Below are positions 25,166 through 34,530 of a DNA stretch of 64,000 bases, one piece after another. The DNA is from Albimonas sp963977235. GTDB taxonomy: Bacteria > Pseudomonadota > Alphaproteobacteria > Rhodobacterales > Rhodobacteraceae. Under the pieces are notes generated by a model, which was not told the origin of the DNA, made no database searches, and saw only the letters and a list, made by a program, of their open reading frames with translations. A program made the translations under genes and the position numbers. The stretch is from contig NZ_CAXBOD010000019.1 in assembly GCF_963977235.1 (NCBI RefSeq), positions 1 through 64,000 on the forward strand, written 5' to 3'. Numbering within the stretch: the stretch's first letter is position 1; each line of letters begins with the position of its first letter.

Positions 25166-26479
25166 ATGGACAGTCTTATGATCGGCGGCCTCGGGGTCGG
25201 CGCGATCCTCGTTCTGCTGGCCGCCCGGGTGCCGATCGCGTTCGCGCTGGGCTCGGTGTCGTTCATCGGCATCATGGTGCTGCGGAACGAGCGTGCCGCG
25301 CTCGGCATCCTGGGCTCCCTGCCCCACGACTTCGCCGCAAGCTGGGAGCTTTCGGCGGTGCCGATGTTCCTGCTGATGGGCGCCGCGGCCTACCAGACGG
25401 GGCTCACCTCTTCGCTCTACAACGCCGCGAGGTTGTGGCTGAACGAGTTGCCGGGCGGGCTGGCGGTGGCCACCAACTTCACCGCCGCGGGCTTTGCGGC
25501 GGCCTCGGGTTCCTCGGTCGCGACCTCGGCCGCGGTGGGGCGGCTCGCGATCCCCGAGATGCTGAAGTTCGGCTACGACAAGGCGCTGGCGACCGGCACC
25601 GTGGCGGCCTCGGGCACGCTGGGGGCGCTGATCCCGCCCTCGATCGCCTTCGTGATCTACGGCTGGTTCACCGAGCAGTCGGTGGGCAGCCTGTTGATCG
25701 CGGGCATCATCCCCGGACTGATGACCGCGGGCCTCTACACGGTGATGATCGTCACCCGCTGCATCATCACGCCTTCGCTGGCGCCGAAGGTGGCGATGAA
25801 GGTCACCATGGCCGAGAAGATCGCCGCGCTCGGCAAGGTCTGGCCGATGCCGCTGCTGGTGCTGGGCGTGGTGGGGGCGATCTACTCGGGCCTCGCCACG
25901 CCGACCGAGGCGGGCGCGCTGGGCGCGTTCCTCGCCTTCGTGATCGGCGCGGCGCAGGGCCGGCTGACCAAGAAGGTGATCGCCGACAGCGTGGGGGATG
26001 CGATGCGCACCACCTCGTCGCTGTTCTTCCTCGCCATCGGGGCGGTGATGCTGACCCGGTTCCTGGCGCTGGCGGGCGTTCCGACCTTCATCGCCGACAC
26101 CGTGGCGCACCTCGACCTCGGTCCGGTGGCGCTGGTGATGGCGCTGGCGGTGATCTACCTGATCCTGGGCATGTTCCTCGATCCGATCGGCGTCATGCTG
26201 CTGACGCTGCCGGTGTTCCTGCCCGCGTTCCACGCGCTGGACATGGACCTGATCTGGATCGGCGTGATCGTGGTCAAGATGATCGAGGTCGGCCTGCTGA
26301 CCCCGCCCGTGGGCCTGAACGTCTACGTGGTGAAGGGGGTTGCGGGCGACTCGGTGCCGCTCGCGACCGTGTTCAAGGGCGTGGCCTGGTTCCTGGCCTG
26401 CGAGCTGGTGATCATGATCCTGCTGATCGCCTTCCCCGCCCTCTCGACCTGGCTGCCCAGCCTGATGTCGCACGGCTGA
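25166..26479 (+). CDS. dctM: TRAP transporter large permease (DctM)
   Basis: This 437-residue, about 12-helix permease has the family motifs VPMFLLMGAAAYQTGLTSSLY, AAASGSSVATSAAVGRLAIPEM, ASGTLGALIPPSIAFVIYGWFTEQSVG and LTPPVGLNVYVVKG. It uses the Na+ gradient to take substrate from the binding protein. Its C-terminus is followed by a good hairpin-plus-T terminator, yet the ttuC and ttuD genes downstream are in the same orientation and probably read through it or use a local promoter. Confidence 0.95.
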   Translation: MDSLMIGGLGVGAILVLLAARVPIAFALGSVSFIGIMVLRNERAALGILGSLPHDFAASWELSAVPMFLLMGAAAYQTGLTSSLYNAARLWLNELPGGLAVATNFTAAGFAAASGSSVATSAAVGRLAIPEMLKFGYDKALATGTVAASGTLGALIPPSIAFVIYGWFTEQSVGSLLIAGIIPGLMTAGLYTVMIVTRCIITPSLAPKVAMKVTMAEKIAALGKVWPMPLLVLGVVGAIYSGLATPTEAGALGAFLAFVIGAAQGRLTKKVIADSVGDAMRTTSSLFFLAIGAVMLTRFLALAGVPTFIADTVAHLDLGPVALVMALAVIYLILGMFLDPIGVMLLTLPVFLPAFHALDMDLIWIGVIVVKMIEVGLLTPPVGLNVYVVKGVAGDSVPLATVFKGVAWFLACELVIMILLIAFPALSTWLPSLMSHG

Positions 26480-26500
26480 TCCCCGTCGAGGGACCTGTTC

Positions 26501-26531
26501 AAGGGGCCGGCGCCGCGCGCGCCGGCCCCTT
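26501..26531 (+). terminator. Rho-independent terminator after dctM
   Basis: A perfect 13-bp stem (26501-26513 with 26519-26531) with a 5-nt CGCGC loop ends in TTTCTC. It is one of the two best intrinsic terminators in the window. It lies between dctM and ttuC and would make transporter and enzyme levels partly independent. Confidence 0.72.
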
Positions 26532-26615
26532 TCTCATGCGCCCCTCTGGACGCGCCGCCGCGCCCCGGCGCATCCTCGCGCCGATCGCGCAGGAAACCGA
26601 AGGGACGCACACGCC

Positions 26616-27686
26616 ATGGACAACCGCATGAAGATCGCCGTGATCCCCGGCGACGGCATCGGCAAGGAAGTGGTCCCCGAGGGGCTGCGCGTGCTGGAGG
26701 CGGTCGCCAAGCGCCACGACCTCGACCTCGCCTTCCAGGAGCATGACTTCGCCTCCTGCGATCACTACGCCAGACACGGGCAGATGATGCCCGACGACTG
26801 GAAGGCCCGGCTCGAGGGCGCCGACGCGCTGTTCTTCGGCGCGGTGGGCTGGCCCGACACCGTGCCCGACCACATCTCGCTGTGGGGCTCGCTGCTGCAG
26901 TTCCGCCGCCAGTTCGACCAGTACATCAACCTGCGCCCGGCCCGGCTGATGCCCGGCGTGCCGAGCCCGCTCGCCGGCCGCGGCCCCGGCGACATCGACA
27001 TGTGGATCGTGCGCGAGAACACGGAGGGGGAATACTCCTCCGTCGGCGGCCGCATGTTCGAGGGGACCGAGCGCGAGATCGTCATGCAGGAGACGGTGAT
27101 GACCCGCGTCGGAGTCGACCGGGTCCTGCGCTACGCCTTCGAACTGGCGAGCCGCCGCCCCCGCAAGACCCTGACCTCGGCCACCAAGTCCAACGGCATC
27201 GCCATCACCATGCCCTGGTGGGACGAGCGGGTGGAGGCGATGGCCGACCACTACCCCGACGTGACCTGGGACAAGCAGCACATCGACATCCTGGCCGCGC
27301 GCTTCGTGCTGAGCCCGGACCGGTTCGACGTGGTGGTCGCCTCGAACCTCTTCGGCGACATCCTCTCGGACCTCGGGCCCGCCTGCACCGGGACCATCGG
27401 CATCGCGCCCTCGGGCAACATCAACCCCGAGGGGCTGTTCCCCTCGCTGTTCGAGCCGGTGCACGGCTCCGCCCCCGACATCGCCGGTCAGGGGATCGCG
27501 AACCCGGTGGGGCAGATCTGGGCGGGGGCGATGATGCTCGACCACCTGGGCCATGCGGAGGCCGCGGCAGAGATCGTGGCCGCGATCGAGCGGGTGCTGG
27601 CCGAGCCGGCCCTGCGCACCCGCGATCTCGGCGGCGAGGCGGACACCCAGACCTGCGGCAAGGCCATCGCTGACGCGCTGGGCTGA
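26616..27686 (+). CDS. ttuC: Tartrate dehydrogenase/decarboxylase (TtuC type)
   Basis: A 356-residue member of the isocitrate/isopropylmalate dehydrogenase superfamily. IAVIPGDGIGKEVVPEG opens the Rossmann-like domain; FGAVGWPDTVPDHISLWG, NLRPARLMPG and WIVRENTEGEYSS follow, with the Mg2+/substrate Asp cluster in NLFGDILSDLGPACTGTIGIAPSGNINPEG. The ASCDHYARHGQMMPDDW stretch and the lack of the leucine-pathway pattern mark it as tartrate dehydrogenase, which oxidises tartrate to oxaloglycolate, decarboxylates it to glycerate, and also oxidises D-malate. A leading MDNRM gives two close ATG options. It is followed 3 bp later by ttuD. Confidence 0.9.
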   Translation: MDNRMKIAVIPGDGIGKEVVPEGLRVLEAVAKRHDLDLAFQEHDFASCDHYARHGQMMPDDWKARLEGADALFFGAVGWPDTVPDHISLWGSLLQFRRQFDQYINLRPARLMPGVPSPLAGRGPGDIDMWIVRENTEGEYSSVGGRMFEGTEREIVMQETVMTRVGVDRVLRYAFELASRRPRKTLTSATKSNGIAITMPWWDERVEAMADHYPDVTWDKQHIDILAARFVLSPDRFDVVVASNLFGDILSDLGPACTGTIGIAPSGNINPEGLFPSLFEPVHGSAPDIAGQGIANPVGQIWAGAMMLDHLGHAEAAAEIVAAIERVLAEPALRTRDLGGEADTQTCGKAIADALG

Positions 27687-27689
27687 GCG

Positions 27690-28955
27690 ATGCGTGAGCC
27701 CGAAGCCCTGCTGCGCGCGATGTTCGACGCCGCCGTCGCCGCCGCCGACCCCGCGCAGGTGCTGGCGCGGTTCCTGCCTTCGAGGCCCGTCGGCCGCTGC
27801 ATCGTGGTCGGCGCCGGAAAGTCCGCCGCCGCCATGGCCCGCGCGGTCGAGGACGCCTGGCCCGACGTGGACCTCTCGGGCGTGGTGGTCACCCGCTACG
27901 GTCACGCCGTGCCCACCCAGCGCATCGCGGTGCGCGAGGCCGCCCACCCCACTCCCGACGCCGCGGGCGAGGCCGCGGCGCGGGAAATCATGGCGGCGGC
28001 GGCCTCCGCAGGCCCGGACGACCTGGTGCTGGCGCTGATCTCGGGGGGCGGCTCGGCGCTGATGACCCTGCCGCGGGATCCGCTGACGCTCGACGAGAAG
28101 ATCGCGGTCAACCGGCTGCTGCTGAAGTCGGGGCTCGCCATCGACGACATGAACCGGGTGCGCCGCCGGCTGAGCCGGGTGAAGGGCGGCGGGCTCGCCC
28201 GCGCGGCCGGCGCGGCGCGGCTGGTGACGCTGGCGATCTCCGACGTGCCCGGCGACGATCCCGAGGCCATCGCCTCGGGCCCCACGGTCCCCGATCCCAC
28301 GGCCGCCGAGGACCTCTCGCGCCTGATCGCGCGCCTCGGCCCCGACCTGCCCGAGGCCGCCCGCCGCCTGCTGGAGGCGCCGGGCGAGCGCCAGGAGGCG
28401 TTCTTCCCCGACTACCGCCTGATCGCCACGCCCCAGGCCTCGCTGCAGGCCGCGGCCGAGGTCGCCCGCGCCGCCGGCCTCGCCCCGGTCCTGCTGGGCG
28501 ACGCGCTGGAGGGCGAGGCGCGCGAGGCCGGGATCCTGATGGCCGGCATTGCGCGGTCCGTCGCCGTCCACGCGACCCCTGCCCCGGCGCCGGCGGTCCT
28601 GCTCTCGGGCGGCGAGACGACCGTGACCATCGGCGACACGCCCCCCGGCCGCGGCGGGCGCAACACCGAGTTCCTGCTGGCGCTCGCCGTGGCGCTGGGG
28701 GGCCGCGCGGGCATCCATGCGCTTGCGGGCGACACCGACGGCATCGACGGGACCGAGGACGCGGCCGGCGCGCTCGTCGGCCCCGGAACGCTGGCGCGCG
28801 CGCGGGAGGCGGGGCTCGATCCCCGCGCGATGCTGGACGGGCACGACAGCTACAGCCTGTTCGAGGCGCTGGGCGACCTGGTCAGGACCGGACCGACGCT
28901 GACCAACGTCAACGACTTCCGGGCGGTGCTGGTGCTGCCGCAGAAACCCGGCTGA
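27690..28955 (+). CDS. ttuD: Glycerate 2-kinase / hydroxypyruvate reductase family (TtuD type)
   Basis: This 421-residue MOFRL-family protein has GRCIVVGAGKSAAAMARAVE at the N-terminus, LISGGGSALMTLP, NRVRRRLSRVKGGGLARAA, ISDVPGDDPEAIASGPTVPD, the SGGETTVTIGD motif, and a C-terminal GGRNTEFLLALA and AGDTDGIDG, the MOFRL core. Family members phosphorylate D-glycerate to 2-phosphoglycerate with ATP; older literature calls the tartrate-linked member hydroxypyruvate reductase. The 3-bp spacing from ttuC indicates co-translation. Together they would bring tartrate carbon into glycolysis. Confidence 0.9.
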   Translation: MREPEALLRAMFDAAVAAADPAQVLARFLPSRPVGRCIVVGAGKSAAAMARAVEDAWPDVDLSGVVVTRYGHAVPTQRIAVREAAHPTPDAAGEAAAREIMAAAASAGPDDLVLALISGGGSALMTLPRDPLTLDEKIAVNRLLLKSGLAIDDMNRVRRRLSRVKGGGLARAAGAARLVTLAISDVPGDDPEAIASGPTVPDPTAAEDLSRLIARLGPDLPEAARRLLEAPGERQEAFFPDYRLIATPQASLQAAAEVARAAGLAPVLLGDALEGEAREAGILMAGIARSVAVHATPAPAPAVLLSGGETTVTIGDTPPGRGGRNTEFLLALAVALGGRAGIHALAGDTDGIDGTEDAAGALVGPGTLARAREAGLDPRAMLDGHDSYSLFEALGDLVRTGPTLTNVNDFRAVLVLPQKPG

Positions 28956-28995
28956 GGCGCCGCCCGAGATCCCGCGACGCGCGGCGGCGGGCGTT

Positions 28996-29035
28996 GCGCG
29001 GGAGGCCCCGGGTCAAGCCCCGGGGCCTCCCGCGC
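28996..29035. terminator. Bidirectional 17-bp perfect hairpin
   Basis: Arms 28996-29012 and 29019-29035 pair perfectly around a 6-nt loop, between the convergent ttuD and LuxR-type genes. It is the longest perfect stem in the window. It has no T tract but serves both genes by position. Confidence 0.65.
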
Positions 29036-29062
29036 ACACGGATCGGCGGGGGCCGCCCCGCC

Positions 29063-31751
29063 TCAGGCCAGCACGCCCATCCGTCGGGCCACGGCCACCG
29101 CCTGGGTGCGGTTGCGCGCGTCGAGCTTGGAGTTGATCGCGCGCAGATGCGTGCGCACCGTGCTGTCGGAGACGCCCAGCCGGGCCGCGATCGTGGCGTT
29201 GGGCAGCCCCTCGGCGAGCAGACGCAGGACCTCGCGCTCCTTGCGGGTCAGGGCCTCGATGGGGGCTGTCAGCAGGGTCTCGCCCCGGGCCTCGGCCCCG
29301 GCCCGGCGCGGAGGGGCCATGGCCGCGGTCAGATCCTCGAGCCAGGCGCGGAAATGCGGGTCGCGCGCGGCGGCGCCGGCGCCCTGCAGGGCGTGGCGCT
29401 GGGCCACGGCGCGGATCGCCTCGGCCAGCGGCTCGCCCTCGTCGAGGATCAGGCGCATGACGCCTTCGCGAGCGGCGTCGGCGAGCGGACGCTCGAGCCA
29501 GGAGGCGGCGGTCTCGTAGTCGCCCGCCGCATGGTGCGCGGCGCCGGCCAGCAGGCGCAGGTGCAGGGCGCGGCGGTGGCGGCCCGAAGCGGCGGCGGTC
29601 GCGATCTCCCGGCGCAGGATCGGCAGGGCCTCGGGCCCGCGGCCCTCGTGCAGGGCCAGGCGCACGCGGCCGACCTCGGGGTATTCCAGATCGTTGGCGC
29701 GCAGGCGCAGGGTGGCCATGCGGGCCCAGACCTCGGCGTCGTCGGCCCGGGCGAGTTGCTCGCGCGCCGCGTCAAGGTGACCGCGGCCCATCAGCTGGCG
29801 CGCCCGCTCCAGCCGGGCCGAGGCGGCGACCCGCGGCAGGGCCCGCCGCTCGGCCAGATGTTCGAGCTCCCCCAGCAGCCCCATGGCGGTCTCGGCGTCG
29901 CCGTCGCGGTCGGCGATGCGCGAGAGCATGACGTGGCCGATGATCGTGTGATCGACCAGCCCGAGGTCGCGCGCCGTCGGCAGATGCAGGTGGAACAGAT
30001 GCGTGGCCCGCCGCAGGTCGTCCCGCTCATAGAGCGCGGTGGCGTGCAGGAGGGCGGCCCAGGCGTTGCCCCCGTTGCGGCTGAGCGGGTCGTCGCGCCC
30101 GGCCGCCAGCGCCAGGCGAAAGCGGGCGCCGGCGTCGCGGATCCGCCCCTCGAGCCAGTCGATGATCCCCTCGGTCGCGTCGGCGAACAGCGCATTGAAC
30201 CCCGACTGGTCCGCGGCCCCGCCAACCTCTCGCCGCGCCTCGAGCAGGGCGCGGCGGGCGTCGTCGAAGGCCCCCACGCCGAGAAACACCGTGGCCAGGG
30301 AATTTGCGAGCGAGGCCGCGGCATAGCGGCTTTCCAGCCGCGGGCCGTCCATCGCCTGCCGGGCCAGCGCGGCGGCGGCGGGGTAGTCGTCGGCGATGCT
30401 CAGCACCAGGATGCGCACGGCGCGGGCCTCGGCGGCGATCTCCTCGCGCGGGTTGTCCTCGACGCCGGTCGCGTCCAGCAGCTCGGCCGTGGCCTGGGGC
30501 CCGCGGTTGAAGCACATCGCCCAGGCGCGGATCAGATGCAGCTCGGGCCGTCCCTCGAAGGCGCGGGCGTCGAGCGCGTCGAACCAGCGCGAAAGCAGGC
30601 GCATGCGCCCCTGCTCGAGGAATCCGCGCGCGTGGAGCGCCAGGAGATCGGCGGCAAAGGCCATGTCGCCGCCTTCGATCGCGTGATCTATGGCGGGCGC
30701 CGGACGCCCGGCGCCCAGATACCAGCGCGCGGCGGCGCGGTGCAGCTCGGGCGTCTCCTCGGGCATCCGGCGGCGGAGCTGGGCGCGCAGGAACGAGGCG
30801 AACAGAGAGTGATAGCGATAGGCCCCGTCGTCGGGCGTCAGCAGCACGTTGCCCGCCGCCAGCGCGTCGAGGATCGCCGCCGAGCCGCCGGGCGGGTGCA
30901 GCGCGTCGCACAGCTCCGGGTCCAGACGGCGCAGGATCGAGGTCCGCAGCAGGAAGCGCACCCGCTCGGCCGGCTGGGCGGCGAGCACGTCCTCGGCCAG
31001 ATACTCGGCCACCGCCTCGTCCGAACCCGAGAAGCGGGCCACGAAATCCGAGCCCTCGCCCTGCCGCTCGAGCGCGATCGAGGCGAGGCGCACGGCGGCG
31101 GGCCAGCCCTCGGTCTTGTCCTGCAGGCGGGCGAGATCCCCGGCCGCCAGGCGCAGGCCGCGGGCGCGGGTCAGGAACTCGGCCGTCTCGGGACCTGAAA
31201 AGCGCAGGTCGCCGGCGTCGAACTCCTGCAACAGGCCCTGGGCGCGCAGGCGGCCGAGCCCCAGGTCGGGCGGCGTGCGCGAACCCACCACAAGCCGCGC
31301 CCCCCGGCGGAAAGGCCTGGATCAGCTCGCGCACCAGCGAGAGCACGGCGTCGTCGGCCACGAACTCGAAATCGTCGAGGAAGAGCGCGAAGGCGGACGG
31401 GTGCCGCGCCAGCCGGTCGAGCAGCGCCAGCCAGCCCTCGGCCCCGCGCTCGCCGCCTTCGGGCGGCTCGATCCCCAGCTCGGCCAGCGCCCCGATCAGC
31501 CCTGCCGAAAACCGCGAGGCGTCGTTGTCGGCGGGGTCGAGCGCCAGCCACGCGGTGCGCAGCCCCTGGGTGGCCAGCGCCTCGCGGCACTCGGCCATCA
31601 GCATGGTCTTGCCAAAGCCCGAGGGCGCGCGCAGCACCGTCAGCCGGGCTCCGGGGGCAGCGAGAAAACGCTCCGCCAGCCGCCGGCGCGACAGGTGGTC
31701 CGACGTGATCGAAGGAGGTCGCAATTTTCCGCCGATGTAGACGCGGGACAA
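29063..31751 (-). pseudogene. MalT-type LuxR regulator, interrupted by a frameshift
   Basis: This is a large ATP-dependent LuxR (LAL/MalT) regulator in two frames. The 5' part (31751 down to about 31306) has KLRPPSITSDHLSRRRL, Walker A APSGFGKTMLMAE and Walker B FALFLDDFEF. The 3' part (about 31300 down to 29063) continues with GSRTPPDLGLGRLRAQGLL, TPR-like helices and a C-terminal LuxR HTH (LTRKEREVLRLLAEGLPNAT, VRTHLRAINSKL). The parts join if one base is removed from the 6-C run at 31300-31305, restoring LIQAFPPGARLVVGSRTPP. It is therefore a frameshift mutant, a phase-variable tract or a sequencing error. The start is uncertain; a TTG at 31751 is my best choice. Confidence 0.8.
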
Positions 31752-31972
31752 GGGGGCTCGCCTCCGACCGGGGATCCGGCGGACCGCCCGCGCCAAGGCG
31801 GAATGCGTCGGCGCGGATCGAATCCGGGGAGGCGAAGCTGCCCTGCGCGCGCGCCGACGTCCAGCGTCGAGGCGCGCGCAGGGCCAGGGTCGTCAGCCGC
31901 GGCGGCGGGTGGGAGGACCCGGCGCCGCGGGAAGGGCCGGACCGTCGGGCGCGCGCGGCGCGCCGTCAGGCC

Positions 31973-31988
31973 GGGGCCCCCGGGCCCC
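31973..31988 (-). terminator. GC hairpin after the second TRAP operon
   Basis: GGGGCCC and GGGCCCC pair around a 2-nt gap, 39 bp past the stop of the binding-protein gene on the minus strand. It is short, tight and without T run, so only a candidate. Confidence 0.35.
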
Positions 31989-32026
31989 GACCGGAAGCGG
32001 GGTCAGGGCCGTTCAGGCGCGATCGC

Positions 32027-33130
32027 TCAGGGCTGGACCTTCGAGTAGATCTCGCGCTCCATCGCCTCGATGAACGCCGCCTTGTCGCCGTTCGTCTCGT
32101 CGAAGATCGCCTGCCACTTCTCGGCGAGCGCCGCGACGTTGGCGATGCGCGCCTCGGGGTCCGTGGCGCCGAGCTTCTGCGACTGCTCGAGGTTCTCCTC
32201 CCGCTCGGCCAAGCGGGCCTCCTCAAGCGCGGCCTGGATGTCCTCGGCCGGGTCGACGAAGGTCACGCCATGCTCGGAGATCGCGAGCTCGCGCGCCTCG
32301 GCGCTCTTGTCGGAGTAGGCGAAGGCGCTCTCGCCGGCCATGCGCGCGCGCTCGGACAGGAGGGCGGACTGCTCCTCCTCCGAGAGGCTGTCGAACTTGC
32401 TCTGGGACATCATCGTCAGCACGCCCGCGAAGACGCCGAGCGGCATGTCCAGCACGTACTTGGTGGAATCCCACCACGAGTAGTCCTGGATGAAGGTCAT
32501 GATGCCGGTGGTGCAGTCGACCTGGCCGCGCTCGAGCGCCTCGTAGCCGTCGGTGACGGGCATGGCGACGGGCACCGCGCCCCACTTGGCCAGCATCCGG
32601 CCCAGAACGCCCGTGACGCGGACCTTCTTGCCCTCGAGCTCGGCGAGCGAGGTCACAGGCTCCCGGCACATCAGGTACTGGGAGGGCAGCGAGAAGACGT
32701 TGTAGTTGAAGGCGTCGAACTCCTCGAGCTCTTCCTCGCAGCCCTCGCAACCGATCATCCGGGCTTCGGCCGCGACCGCGGTCATCACGATCGGGTCGAG
32801 GTTGACCAGCGGCATGTTGGTGACCAGCACCGAGTTCGGCAGGTCCTGCGCGCCGTAGAGGTCGGCCATGAAGCCCATGTCGGCCAGCCCGTCGCGCATC
32901 GCCGAGGGGATCGCGCCGTGCTTGGCCACGGTGCCGCCCCAGAAGAAGTTGACGTTCAGCCCGGCCTTCTCCTCGAGGCGGTCGGCCCAGGGCTGCAGCG
33001 CCAGGTCGACGGTGACGTTGGTCGAGGGGATGTGGGTGGCGTAGGCGAGATCGGTCGCAAGGGCCGGGGCGGCGGCGGCGGTGGTCAGCGCAAGCGCCGC
33101 GGCGGTCGAGGCCAGGGTCGTTCTGGACAT
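32027..33130 (-). CDS. TRAP transporter substrate-binding protein (second TRAP system)
   Basis: The 367-residue DctP-family protein has a clear signal peptide (cleavage near ALA-TD, residue 26). FFWGGTVAKHGAIPSAMRDGLADMGF, LEGKKVRVTGVLGRMLAKWG and DGYEALERGQVDC follow the fold. Cysteines at 128, 131, 155 and 206 fall at the same numbers as in the protein encoded at 23133-24245, including the C-E-G-C pair, and both end in SKVQP, although overall similarity is lower. The ATG at 33130 has a perfect GGAGGAAA site. It is the last gene of a dctQ-dctM-dctP operon on the minus strand; the substrate is unknown. Confidence 0.93.
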   Translation of the reverse strand: MSRTTLASTAAALALTTAAAAPALATDLAYATHIPSTNVTVDLALQPWADRLEEKAGLNVNFFWGGTVAKHGAIPSAMRDGLADMGFMADLYGAQDLPNSVLVTNMPLVNLDPIVMTAVAAEARMIGCEGCEEELEEFDAFNYNVFSLPSQYLMCREPVTSLAELEGKKVRVTGVLGRMLAKWGAVPVAMPVTDGYEALERGQVDCTTGIMTFIQDYSWWDSTKYVLDMPLGVFAGVLTMMSQSKFDSLSEEEQSALLSERARMAGESAFAYSDKSAEARELAISEHGVTFVDPAEDIQAALEEARLAEREENLEQSQKLGATDPEARIANVAALAEKWQAIFDETNGDKAAFIEAMEREIYSKVQP

Positions 33131-33216
33131 GAGTTTCCTCCTAGTCGTCTGGGACAGAAGCGTCCGGGTGCGGGCGGCGCAGCGCGGCCGCCCTTGTTGG
33201 TCTTGGACGTCCCGCC

Positions 33217-34530
33217 TCAGCGGGACATCAGTTCGGGAAGCCACAGGGTCAGCTGCGGGAAGGCGATGATCAGGGTCATGATCACGATCTCGGCCATCAG
33301 GAACCACGACACGCCCTTGAAGATCGTGCCCAGCGCCACGCGTTCGCCCAGCGCCGCCTTGACCACGAAGACGTTCAATCCCACGGGCGGCGTCAACATG
33401 CCGATCTCGATCATCTTCACCACGATCACGCCCATCCAGATCATGTCGAGGTCGGCCGCGCGGAACAGCGGCAGCAGGATCGGGAGCGTCACCAGCATGA
33501 TGCCGATCGGGTCGAGGAAGGCGCCCAGGATCAGGTAGACCACCACCAGCGCCATGATGATCATCAGGGGCGAAAGCTCGGCGCCCTGGGCCATCACCAT
33601 CATGTACGTCGGGAAGCCCGACAGCGCGAGGAACCGGGTCAGCAGCGAGGCGCCCAGCGCGATGAAGAAGATCGAGCCCAGCGCCCCGACGGTGTCGCCG
33701 ATCATCTCGCGCAGGCTCTGCCGGGTCAGGGTGCCGCGGATCGCGCACAGCACGATCGCCGAGACCGCGCCCAGCGCCGCCGCCTCGGTGGCCGTCGCCA
33801 CGCCCGAGTAGATCGAGCCGATCACCGCCACGATCAGCACCGGCACCGGCCAGATCGTGCCCAGCACCCGCATCTTCTCCCCGAAGGAGGAGATCCGCGT
33901 GTCCCGCGGCGCCATCTCGGGCTTCCAGAGCGCGATGCCCAGCACCAGCAGCGCATAGCAGCCGGCGGTCAGCAGCCCCGGGATGATGCCCGCGATCAGC
34001 AGCGTGCCGATCGAGGTCTGGGTGTACCAGCCGTAGATCACGAAGATGATCGAGGGCGGGATCAGCGCCCCCAGCGTGCCCGAGGCCGCGACCACGCCGG
34101 TCGCCAGCGCCGGGCTGTAGTTCGACTTCAGCATCTCGGGCACCGCGATGCGCGCCATCGCGGCCGAGGAGGCGACCGAGGACCCCGAGGCCGCCGCGAA
34201 CACCGCCGAGGCCATGTTGGTCGCAATCGCGAGCCCGCCGGGCAGGCGCCCGAACCAGACCCGCATCGCCTCGAACAGCGACGAGGTCAGCCCGCCCCGG
34301 AAGGCCGCGGCCCCCATCAGCAGGAACATCGGCACGGCCGACAGCGACCAGTGGGCGCCGAACTCGTAGGGCGCGGTCTTCAGCGCGCCCCAGGCGGCGC
34401 CGAAGCCGCGCACATAGGCGATGCCGAGGAACGACACGATCCCCAGCGCCACCGCGATCGGCACGCGGATGGCGAACAGCACGAGCAGCGCGGCCAGCGC
34501 GGTCAGGACGATCTGGATCGAGTCGCTCAC
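33217..34530 (-). CDS. dctM: TRAP transporter large permease (DctM), second system
   Basis: This 437-residue permease is the same length as the DctM at 25166 and shares its motifs (VPMFLLMGAAAFRGGLTSSLF, ASGSSVASSAAMARIAVPEM, ASGTLGALIPPSIIFVIYGWYTQTS, MLTPPVGLNVFVVKAALG). The start is a GTG at 34530 that overlaps the dctQ stop (GTGA), giving translational coupling. It would work with the small permease upstream and the binding protein downstream. Confidence 0.94.
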   Translation of the reverse strand: MSDSIQIVLTALAALLVLFAIRVPIAVALGIVSFLGIAYVRGFGAAWGALKTAPYEFGAHWSLSAVPMFLLMGAAAFRGGLTSSLFEAMRVWFGRLPGGLAIATNMASAVFAAASGSSVASSAAMARIAVPEMLKSNYSPALATGVVAASGTLGALIPPSIIFVIYGWYTQTSIGTLLIAGIIPGLLTAGCYALLVLGIALWKPEMAPRDTRISSFGEKMRVLGTIWPVPVLIVAVIGSIYSGVATATEAAALGAVSAIVLCAIRGTLTRQSLREMIGDTVGALGSIFFIALGASLLTRFLALSGFPTYMMVMAQGAELSPLMIIMALVVVYLILGAFLDPIGIMLVTLPILLPLFRAADLDMIWMGVIVVKMIEIGMLTPPVGLNVFVVKAALGERVALGTIFKGVSWFLMAEIVIMTLIIAFPQLTLWLPELMSR

